A stretch of DNA of 5,131 nucleotides from JAAXKN01 sp050259615 (GTDB taxonomy: Bacteria; Bacteroidota; Ignavibacteria; Ignavibacteriales; SURF-24): assembly GCA_050259615.1 (NCBI GenBank), contig JBLNAZ010000065.1:1-5131 (forward strand), written 5' to 3'. Position numbers and translations under genes: made by a program. A model generated the notes under the pieces. The model did not search any database. It was given only the letters and a program-made list of their open reading frames with translations, and was not told the origin of the DNA. Of this stretch, positions 1 through 5,131 are shown piece after piece; within the stretch, counting starts at the first letter, position 1; each line of letters starts with the position of its first letter.

Positions 1-58
1 TAAAGAGATACTTAATAGAAGCGTTCAGATCAATTCCATTTTAAGAGTCTGCCGGCAA
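1..58. other. Gene-free left edge downstream of the ATPase gene
   Basis: No gene start, terminator hairpin or T-run is visible here; the only symmetry is the short palindrome TGCCGGCA (50-57). Two plus-strand frames stay open from the edge and stop at 44 and 67, so the tail of a convergent gene is possible. The open stretches are too short to judge. Confidence 0.3.
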
Positions 59-2479
59 TTATTTTAATGGGATAATGCCCGTCCCGAAAAGTTCGGCATG
101 CGAGGGGTGGCAGGTTAAAACAATCACCTGTTTTTCTCCGGCAACTTTCCGTATGCATTCCACGGCAACCTTTTGGCGGCCGGGATCGAGATTGACAAGG
201 GGGTCATCCATTATAATGAAACCTTTTCTGCCGTTAAGGTAGAAGCCCGCCATGCCGAGCCTTACGGCAAGCGCCAGAATGTCTTTTGTGCCGGCAGAAA
301 GGAGCCCTACCGGAAGCACATTGCCGTTTGAATGCACTCCTTCGGGGACTATTTCTTTCATGGATATTTTTGAATACTTGTCAATTGTAAGCGTCTTAAG
401 AAAATTTCCGACTTCTTTTTTAAGGGGCTCGAACGTATCGCGGTCTATCTCTTCAAGAATATTACCGAGCTCCTGCTGAATAAGGAGGTAGCTCTCCCCT
501 TCCTTCTTTGCCCTTTCGAAGGCTTCCCTTGTTTCTGTAACTTCGCTTAAGAGCTCCTCGGCAGAAGAGCCGGGGTGGTTTTTCTCGTGCTCTGCCTTTT
601 CAACCTTAAGGTCGCTGAGCCTGTCCTTTTTCTCTTCGTATAAAGATTTCTTCTTTTCATATTCCTTTATAAACAAGGCCGCGTCTGAGAACTCTTTAGG
701 CAGGGGCTGAAGCTTTTTAATTTCATCGTCGAGCTTCATCTCTTCAATTTTATATTCCGTTAGTAAGCGGCTTAAATCGTCCTCTGAAATATAGCTGCTC
801 TGCCAGAGCCTTATCTGTTTTGATTTTTCCTCAATATCCTTTTCAACGCGTGTAAGCTTTTTGCCCAGCTCTCCCAGTTCCTTAAGTATATCGGAAACGG
901 ATCTCTGCGGCTTTGCCTCCTCAAGACTTTCGTACTGTTTCTGCAGGTCAGGAAAATTCTTATTGCCTATCTCCTGCTTCATGTTTTCGCGCAGCCGCAT
1001 TACTTTATCCGACTGCTCTTTATAAAGATCTGCCTTCTGCCTGAGCTCCATTTCGCCTGCGGCTGAAAACTTTTCAAGGAGCTCATTATAATTTCTGCGG
1101 GCAGCTTCCAGCCTCTGGAGAATTTCCTGAACGTTTTCATTATCCGAGGTAACTGAAATGCTGAAGGCGCCGTCTTTAAGAATTACGTTTCCGCTTACCA
1201 CACTTTCGTAAGACTCGTCTTTCTTAAGTTCCAAATCCTTAGGGCTGCTGAGGCCTTCGGTAACATTTATCTTAATGTCCTTACCGGCCAGAACTTTAAG
1301 TTTCAGCTTCTGGGCTTCAAATTTTATTTTTAATTCATCCAGGCTTCTTGAAGCTTTTTCCACTTCCTGAATGTCCTGTGGGGTTACCTTCTGCAGGGCT
1401 TCGAGCTTTTCTCTTTCGAGCATACCCTCGTCCATGATCTTTTTAACCCGTTCATACTTATCCCTTAAGGATCTCTGCGCCTCATAGGCTTCGGCCTTCT
1501 TTTCCTCTTCTTCGAGTGATTTAATTTTTGCCAGAAGATCGTTGCGGTTTTCAGTCAGGTACTTTATATCAATATCCGTGCGGGGCCAGAGCTTCTGGAC
1601 TTCCACGAGCTGGCGCGTCTTTTCTGTAACGGCTGTTTTCTGCAGGTGAAGGTTCTGTCTTTTGCCAGAGGCTTCGTAGGCCGGTTTATAGCGCACCACA
1701 AAAGTCTCAAGGCAGTTTTTCTCTTCAGAGATTTCCCGCGTCTTAAGGATTATTTCGTCCAGGCGCTTTTCAAAATCGCGGGCTTTGTTATAAAGGTCCT
1801 CAGCCTTCCTGCAGCTGTAATAAGCAAAGAGTATTTTGCCGACGTCTTTTTTCCACTCACTTCCGTAATCCCTCATTCCCTCGGGTCTGCCTGAAAGCCT
1901 GTCCCAGCGCGAGAAGTATTCGCGCACTTTTTCTTCAGTAAGGTCCTTTAATTTCGGGACTGACACGCCGTCCATCTTAAAGCGGGAGTTTCTTAGTATA
2001 TGCTGAATTGATTCAGAGGCCTCGCCTTTTGCCTCCATCTGTTCAATTGTTTCGGCCAGAGAGGCCTGCCGTATTATTAGCACATTTTCGTAGGTGCCGC
2101 GGTTAAGCCCCAGAATTGAGTTCATTTTTTCAGAGATCTCTTCGGCAGAAGTAAAGTAACCACCGCCTGAGAAACTAAGCTTTGAGCTTTTTGTAGCGCC
2201 CCAGAATTTTTCGAGGCAGCAGGTTTCGCCGTCTGCAATAATTTCCATTGAAACGTGCACCGTATCGCCGCCGCCTATGGGAAGAAAGCCGCCCATAACG
2301 GATTTGAATTTTGCGGGGGTAAGGTTAGTTTCCACAAAAAGAGCCGATTTGATGGCGTTTACGAGTGTGCTTTTGCCCGATTCGTTATGGCCAAGAATTA
2401 CATTAAGTCCCTGGTTAAGGTTTAATGTTCTGTCGGCTGTACCAGCAAAAGGATTGAGACTGATGCGGCTTATGATCAT
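59..2479 (-). CDS. SbcC/Rad50-like coiled-coil ATPase, YhaN-type (no zinc hook)
   Basis: This is the 806-residue ATPase subunit expected to work with the nuclease encoded just upstream in DNA double-strand-end processing in the cytoplasm. Visible motifs are Walker A GHNESGKST (residues 30-38), a Q-loop glutamine at about 138 (IIRQAS), the ABC signature LSAGT (727-731), Walker B FIIMDD (754-759), a D-loop NLDPGR (763-768) and an H-loop histidine at 791 (LTCHPSH). Between the two ATPase halves, Lys/Glu-rich predicted coiled coil runs at about 225-395 and 447-690. The coil is interrupted at about 398-446 by a segment with beta-like hydrophobic alternation. No CxxC zinc hook is present: the cysteines (87, 88, 223, 256, 775, 790) are not spaced for one. 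Canonical SbcC is usually over 1000 residues with a hook. The NESGKST Walker A, the Asp-Asp Walker B and the missing hook resemble Bacillus YhaN. The start is fixed by the N-terminal strand leading into Walker A and by the ATGA overlap with the upstream gene. SMC-like or RecF-like proteins are less likely given the neighbour. The ATPase class is secure; the subfamily is moderately sure. Confidence 0.93.
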   Translation of the reverse strand: MIISRISLNPFAGTADRTLNLNQGLNVILGHNESGKSTLVNAIKSALFVETNLTPAKFKSVMGGFLPIGGGDTVHVSMEIIADGETCCLEKFWGATKSSKLSFSGGGYFTSAEEISEKMNSILGLNRGTYENVLIIRQASLAETIEQMEAKGEASESIQHILRNSRFKMDGVSVPKLKDLTEEKVREYFSRWDRLSGRPEGMRDYGSEWKKDVGKILFAYYSCRKAEDLYNKARDFEKRLDEIILKTREISEEKNCLETFVVRYKPAYEASGKRQNLHLQKTAVTEKTRQLVEVQKLWPRTDIDIKYLTENRNDLLAKIKSLEEEEKKAEAYEAQRSLRDKYERVKKIMDEGMLEREKLEALQKVTPQDIQEVEKASRSLDELKIKFEAQKLKLKVLAGKDIKINVTEGLSSPKDLELKKDESYESVVSGNVILKDGAFSISVTSDNENVQEILQRLEAARRNYNELLEKFSAAGEMELRQKADLYKEQSDKVMRLRENMKQEIGNKNFPDLQKQYESLEEAKPQRSVSDILKELGELGKKLTRVEKDIEEKSKQIRLWQSSYISEDDLSRLLTEYKIEEMKLDDEIKKLQPLPKEFSDAALFIKEYEKKKSLYEEKKDRLSDLKVEKAEHEKNHPGSSAEELLSEVTETREAFERAKKEGESYLLIQQELGNILEEIDRDTFEPLKKEVGNFLKTLTIDKYSKISMKEIVPEGVHSNGNVLPVGLLSAGTKDILALAVRLGMAGFYLNGRKGFIIMDDPLVNLDPGRQKVAVECIRKVAGEKQVIVLTCHPSHAELFGTGIIPLK

Positions 2480-3603
2480 TTCCTGGCCTCCTCAATAAGG
2501 CTGAAGGCAAGCTGGAGGGCAAGTTCGTTCCGGTTATTTTCAATTTTACTGAGCAGGCGGTACGGGAGCGAATCGGAAGAAAAGCTTCTTTCTATATAAT
2601 CCTTATCTATATTAAGAATAACGTCCTGCGTATCGGCCTCTAGGTATGCAAGTTTTTCTTTCATCTGACTGATATAATCAGGGAGCATTTCAAGCTCGCT
2701 GTTATTAAGGCGGCCTTTGAGTTTAAGCTTCATGAGAGTTGTTTCTTCGGGAAGCAGGAGCACTTCGCTTTTAAGCTTTTCCAGGTCCTGCAGTGAAAAA
2801 ACTTCTTTTTCCCAGGTCTTAAATGTATATGTGCCTGTTCTCAGGGATTCATATTTTAAGGAATTGTCGTCCAACACCTCAACGATCCATGCGTAGCCTT
2901 CGTGCATGCAGTCGAAGCCGTCGGGGCAAGGAGTAGAAGGCATAAAGAAAACGGGGTTCATGTTTCCATTGGCTTTAGGGAATTGTATATGCGTATGGCC
3001 AAGAAGAAAGAAATTAACGCCGCTCTGGCGCATCTCGTCAAGCGTCATGGGAAAATAGTTCTGTCCCATATCGGGAGAAACGCCTTCAACGCTGCCGTGG
3101 GCAACGCCTATATTGAGAGCTTCTTTTTTCTTTTCCGCGTCTTTCATCCATCCTATCATATTTTCAGATGAGTGTTTGGTGCGGCAGGCGCCGGGATAAA
3201 AAACAACGTCTTTTTCACCGACTTTTATGCTTAATGGTTCAGGTTTTTCAAGAAAAAGCAGGAGGTGCTCATCCATCTTCTCGCGGAAGGCGGTCCAGAT
3301 CGATTCCGGGTCATCCTCAATAAAGTCGTGGTTTCCGGGAAGAACGCAGACGGCTGTGCCCTGGAATTCATTTAGTGCCTGTGCAGCCTTTCTGACTTCC
3401 GTTTTGGGAGTGTTCGTCCTGTCGAACATATCGCCCGCAATTACGAACAGGTCGCACTTTCTTTCATTGGCCGTTTTAACCATTCTTTTGAGGGTTTCCA
3501 GGGGTTCCTGGACGAGGCGGTCCTTAAGGTCCTGCGGGTAGTCCCTGCCGGAGAATTTCAGGCCAATATGTATATCTGCGGTATGGAAAATTTTTATGTT
3601 CAT
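2476..3603 (-). CDS. SbcD/Mre11-like metallophosphoesterase DNA exonuclease (YhaO-type)
   Basis: This 375-residue protein is a dinuclear-metal (typically Mn2+) phosphoesterase of the Mre11/SbcD family, expected to cut DNA ends as the nuclease half of a complex with the downstream ATPase. All family motifs are visible: DIH (D10, H12), GD (G57-D58, in AGDMFD), GNHD (90-93, with N91 a ligand and H92 the expected catalytic histidine), AHGS (H169) and GHTH (H203, H205). The catalytic core covers about residues 1-245. The remaining 130 residues would form the C-terminal capping and ATPase-contact region typical of the family. It is the first gene of a two-gene operon, and its stop codon overlaps the ATPase start by 4 nt. 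The ATG at 3601-3603 begins directly with the first beta strand (MNIKIFHTADIH), so no earlier start is needed, although only a weak GGA precedes it as ribosome binding site. Length fits SbcD or YhaO. YhaO is preferred because the partner looks like YhaN, which is an inference from context. Confidence 0.95.
   Translation of the reverse strand: MNIKIFHTADIHIGLKFSGRDYPQDLKDRLVQEPLETLKRMVKTANERKCDLFVIAGDMFDRTNTPKTEVRKAAQALNEFQGTAVCVLPGNHDFIEDDPESIWTAFREKMDEHLLLFLEKPEPLSIKVGEKDVVFYPGACRTKHSSENMIGWMKDAEKKKEALNIGVAHGSVEGVSPDMGQNYFPMTLDEMRQSGVNFFLLGHTHIQFPKANGNMNPVFFMPSTPCPDGFDCMHEGYAWIVEVLDDNSLKYESLRTGTYTFKTWEKEVFSLQDLEKLKSEVLLLPEETTLMKLKLKGRLNNSELEMLPDYISQMKEKLAYLEADTQDVILNIDKDYIERSFSSDSLPYRLLSKIENNRNELALQLAFSLIEEARK
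2487..2493 (-). promoter_or_regulatory. Shine-Dalgarno for the ATPase gene, with ATGA stop/start overlap
   Basis: On the minus strand GAGGAGG lies 7 nt before the ATG at 2477-2479, inside the last codons of the nuclease gene. The nuclease TGA and the ATPase ATG share ATGA (2476-2479). This supports the chosen start and implies translational coupling, which would keep the two subunits in proportion. Confidence 0.85.
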
Positions 3604-3635
3604 AAAATCCGGGGCAAAGTTCTAAAAAATCTTAC

Positions 3636-3664
3636 GTTATCTTTATTGGGCAATATTGCAACAA
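3636..3664 (-). promoter_or_regulatory. Candidate promoter of the nuclease-ATPase operon
   Basis: Read on the minus strand, TTGTTG (3659-3664) and GATAAC (3636-3641) are separated by 17 bp and match the sigma70 consensus at 3 of 6 and 4 of 6 positions. The predicted transcript start is near 3629, about 26 nt before the ATG. The match is weak. If the host uses the Bacteroidota-type consensus (TTTG / TAnnTTTG), this call may be wrong; I saw no good copy of that consensus here. Confidence 0.25.
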
Positions 3665-3666
3665 TA
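3644..3666. promoter_or_regulatory. Nested inverted repeat, possible operator in the operon promoter
   Basis: A perfect 10-bp palindrome, GCAATATTGC (3650-3659), is flanked by TATTG (3644-3648) and CAATA (3662-3666), which also form an inverted pair with a one-base offset. It lies almost entirely between the candidate -35 and -10 of the nuclease operon, a usual place for a repressor site. No regulator is encoded in the window. In AT-rich DNA such a palindrome can arise by chance. Confidence 0.3.
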
Positions 3667-3736
3667 TATCAAAAACACGAGAAATAAAACAGAATTTGAG
3701 GGCGCAATTTAAAGAAAATAAAGCTATTCTCAAGAT

Positions 3737-3764
3737 TTGCTAATCAAAAAAATATTTCTAAAAT
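3737..3764 (+). promoter_or_regulatory. Candidate promoter of the aldose 1-epimerase gene
   Basis: TTGCTA (3737-3742) and TAAAAT (3759-3764) are 16 bp apart and match the sigma70 consensus at 4 of 6 and 5 of 6 positions. Transcription would start near 3771, leaving a leader of roughly 87 nt. This is the best sigma70-like pair I found in the intergenic region on this strand. AT-rich DNA yields such matches readily, and the host's sigma factor preference is unknown. Confidence 0.33.
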
Positions 3765-3772
3765 TAAATTAG

Positions 3773-3784
3773 TCATTTAAATGA
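3773..3784. promoter_or_regulatory. 12-bp perfect palindrome, possible operator at the galM transcript start
   Basis: TCATTTAAATGA is its own reverse complement over 12 bp. It lies immediately after the candidate galM -10 box, at about +1 to +14 of the predicted transcript, where a bound repressor would block transcription. No regulator gene is present to assign it to, and no second copy was seen in the window. Confidence 0.3.
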
Positions 3785-3796
3785 GTCTGTTCCGGA

Positions 3797-3812
3797 AACG
3801 GTGTAATCCGTT
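3797..3812 (+). other. Small inverted repeat in the galM leader
   Basis: AACGG (3797-3801) and CCGTT (3808-3812) form a 5-bp stem with a 6-nt loop. The overlapping sequence TTCCGGAA (3790-3797) is an 8-bp palindrome. It could be a leader hairpin or a protein-binding site. It is too short to assign as a riboswitch or attenuator. Confidence 0.2.
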
Positions 3813-3846
3813 AGATAATTCATTTTCAATTACAAACACATAATCC

Positions 3847-3851
3847 AGGGG
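3847..3851 (+). promoter_or_regulatory. Shine-Dalgarno for galM
   Basis: AGGGG lies 6 nt before the ATG at 3858-3860. It supports this start, which also gives the protein an intact signal peptide. Confidence 0.65.
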
Positions 3852-3857
3852 CGATAC

Positions 3858-5000
3858 ATGTCGAATCTAAGGCTTTTCTTATTAACTTTCCTAATCATCT
3901 TATCTGCCGGAAGTGCTGCGCAGACAGCAGGCGGGCGTCCATTCGGAAAAACTCCCGGCGGCGAAGATGTTTATATTTACACTCTTGCAAACAGCAAAGG
4001 CATGAAGGCGGAGATTACGAATTACGGCGGCATAGTAGTAAGGCTTGTTGTGCCTGACAATAAAAATAATTTTTCGGATGTTGTGCTTGGTTTCAGCTCG
4101 CTGGACGGATATACGCAGGATGAGTACATAAAGAATTGTCCCTATTTCGGCGCAATAATAGGGCGTTACGGCAACCGCATTGCCTACGGGCGTTTTAAGA
4201 TAGGCGATACGGAATACAAGCTTGCAATTAACAACACTCCAAGCGGAATACCCTGCTCGCTTCACGGGGGCATTAAGGGTTTCGACAAGGTTGTCTGGGA
4301 AGCCGATACATCTGTTCAGAATAATACGCAGTTAAAGCTTCACTATTTAAGCAAGGACGGTGAAGAAAATTACCCCGGAAACCTGGACGTTACGGTAACG
4401 TACACTCTTACAGAAGACAATGAGTTAAAGATAGAATACTTTGCAAAAACGGACAAAGCCACGCCGATAAACCTTACCAGCCACTCATACTTTAATCTTA
4501 AAGGTGAAGGCTCGGGTGACATACTGGATCACGAGCTGATGATAAACGCGGATAAATTTACACCTGTAAACCGCGGACTTATACCTACAGGAGAACTTAA
4601 GGAAGTAAAAGGGACTCCGTTTGATTTCACTTCCCCGCACAAAATAGGAGAAAGAATAGGTGACAAGAATGAGCAGCTGGAGTATGGCGGAGGCTACGAT
4701 CACAACTGGGTATTAAGCGGCGGCGGGGATCTTAAAACGGCGGCAACGGTTTACGAGCCACAGACGGGGCGTTTTATGGAGGTTCTGACGACTGAGCCGG
4801 GTATTCAGTTTTACTCGGGCAATTTTCTTGACGGGAGTCTGAAAGGAAAAAGCGGCACGGCATACAATTACAGGAATGGATTAGCCCTTGAGACGCAGCA
4901 TTTTCCCGATTCACCGAATCATCCGGAATTTCCGAGTACAATTCTGGAGCCGGGCAAGGAGTACCGTTCAACCACAATTTACCGTTTCAGCGTGAAATAG
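3858..5000 (+). CDS. galM: Secreted aldose 1-epimerase (galactose mutarotase)
   Basis: This 380-residue enzyme interconverts alpha and beta anomers of aldoses such as galactose and glucose, the entry step to the Leloir pathway. The N-terminus has a short basic n-region (MSNLR), a hydrophobic stretch at about 6-18 and a likely signal peptidase I site after SAA (A21/Q22), so it is probably periplasmic or extracellular. By comparison with known GalM structures, the sugar-binding and catalytic residues are all present: N106-R107 (YGNRI), H136 (LHGG), the catalytic acid H209 (NLTSHSYFNL), D281 (DHNW), Q317 (IQFYSGN) and the catalytic base E345 (LALETQHFPDSPN). Length is about 30-40 residues over cytoplasmic GalM, explained largely by the signal peptide. 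It is transcribed divergently from the DNA-repair operon, with no sugar transporter or galK/galT in view. A Shine-Dalgarno sequence and the signal peptide both support the ATG chosen. Secreted forms are common in polysaccharide-degrading Bacteroidota. Identity is very secure; the sugar used in vivo is not known. Confidence 0.97.
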   Translation: MSNLRLFLLTFLIILSAGSAAQTAGGRPFGKTPGGEDVYIYTLANSKGMKAEITNYGGIVVRLVVPDNKNNFSDVVLGFSSLDGYTQDEYIKNCPYFGAIIGRYGNRIAYGRFKIGDTEYKLAINNTPSGIPCSLHGGIKGFDKVVWEADTSVQNNTQLKLHYLSKDGEENYPGNLDVTVTYTLTEDNELKIEYFAKTDKATPINLTSHSYFNLKGEGSGDILDHELMINADKFTPVNRGLIPTGELKEVKGTPFDFTSPHKIGERIGDKNEQLEYGGGYDHNWVLSGGGDLKTAATVYEPQTGRFMEVLTTEPGIQFYSGNFLDGSLKGKSGTAYNYRNGLALETQHFPDSPNHPEFPSTILEPGKEYRSTTIYRFSVK

Positions 5001-5021
5001 AGTATTAACCGGCCGTATGGG

Positions 5022-5060
5022 ACGGGTTTATTACCGTACCCGGGAATTCAAATAACCCGT
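5022..5060 (+). terminator. Inverted repeat after galM, possible weak terminator
   Basis: ACGGGTTTATT (5022-5032) and AATAACCCGT (5051-5060) are complementary apart from one bulged T. They form a 10-bp stem around an 18-nt loop that itself contains CCCGGG. It begins 22 nt after the galM stop. No run of T follows, so it is not a textbook intrinsic terminator. It may act in RNA stability, or belong to the neighbouring repeat. Confidence 0.35.
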
Positions 5061-5094
5061 GAAACATGAGCATCTGGAACTACGCAGTTAGCAA

Positions 5095-5131
5095 GTCCTC
5101 CCCGAGGACGAGACATTTGTAGCCCGGGGTG
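5095..5131. repeat. GC-rich hairpin and start of a second, likely truncated interspersed palindromic repeat
   Basis: GTCCTC (5095-5100) and GAGGAC (5104-5109) form a perfect 6-bp stem with a CCC loop. After a 13-nt spacer comes CCCGGGGTG (5123-5131), which looks like the left arm of another hairpin cut by the window edge. A unit with a GTCC..GGAC hairpin, then ACATTTGTAG, then CCCGGGGTG resembles non-coding palindromic repeats I recall between genes in Bacteroidota/Ignavibacteria-type genomes. That resemblance is from memory. A single copy in the window cannot prove that it is repeated. Confidence 0.45.

Noticed and set aside
1..67. C-terminal tail of a convergent plus-strand gene at the left edge
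   Set aside because: Two plus frames are open from the edge (stops at 44 and 67), but stretches this short are expected by chance and neither is recognisable, so no partial gene is called.
252..479. Open frame on the plus strand opposite the ATPase gene
   Set aside because: It is antisense to a clearly conserved coding region (signature motif and C-terminal ATPase half) and its translation shows no recognisable domain. The same applies to the plus-strand frames at 1646-1894 and 2277-2498.
59..2479. Zinc-hook CxxC motif in the ATPase
   Set aside because: All six cysteines were checked; the only near pair is adjacent (87-88) and lies in the N-terminal ATPase part, not at the coil apex.
2902..3171. 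Plus-strand frames opposite the nuclease gene (2902-3171 and 3227-3541)
   Set aside because: They overlap the conserved phosphoesterase core in antisense and have no supporting motif of their own.
59..3603. A defence system built around the nuclease-ATPase pair
   Set aside because: Nuclease plus SMC-like ATPase pairs occur in defence loci, but the intact Mre11-type active site, the operon order and the absence of any further defence gene fit ordinary DNA-end processing better.
3604..3857. A small gene or riboswitch in the divergent intergenic region
   Set aside because: The region is AT-rich with frequent stops in the frames inspected, and the only structures are short palindromes. No known riboswitch core was recognised.
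3900..4265. Minus-strand open frames within galM (also 4485-4703 and 4774-4977)
   Set aside because: They are antisense to the conserved galM reading frame, which contains all active-site residues; the translations look like composition artefacts.

Overview
This 5.1-kb window holds three complete genes and no sign of a mobile element, CRISPR array, tRNA or rRNA. It looks like bacterial chromosome. A member of the Bacteroidota/Ignavibacteriota (FCB) group is the most likely source. That is an inference from three things: a secreted galactose mutarotase of a kind common in that group, moderate GC with a very AT-rich intergenic region, and a GC-rich palindromic motif at the right edge that resembles repeats I recall from such genomes. 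The phylum is not proven.

Left and centre (59-3603, minus strand): a two-gene operon for a DNA-end-processing complex of the Mre11-Rad50 / SbcD-SbcC class. The promoter-proximal gene (2476-3603) encodes a 375-residue metallophosphoesterase nuclease with all five phosphoesterase motifs. The next gene (59-2479) encodes an 806-residue ABC-type ATPase with long coiled coils. Stop and start overlap in the sequence ATGA, and a strong Shine-Dalgarno sequence lies inside the end of the first gene, so translation is probably coupled. Details of the ATPase (a GxNESGKST Walker A, an LSAGT signature, a Walker B ending in Asp-Asp, no CxxC zinc hook, and a predicted beta-rich insert at the middle of the coiled coil) place it nearer the Bacillus YhaN type than classical SbcC. 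The nuclease would then be YhaO-like.

Middle (3604-3857): a 254-bp AT-rich divergent intergenic region. It contains candidate sigma70-like promoters in both directions, each associated with a perfect short palindrome that could be an operator. All of these are weak-consensus calls made by eye.

Right (3858-5000, plus strand): a complete aldose 1-epimerase (GalM) with an N-terminal signal peptide and all known sugar-binding and catalytic residues. It probably acts outside the cytoplasm on sugars released from polysaccharides and has no evident functional link to the repair operon. After it (5001-5131) come an inverted repeat that may be a weak terminator and, at the edge, a GC-rich hairpin plus the left arm of another, which is probably a truncated interspersed palindromic repeat.

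I found no clearly new system. The points most worth checking are the hook-less ATPase with its central insert, and the repeat cut off by the right edge.
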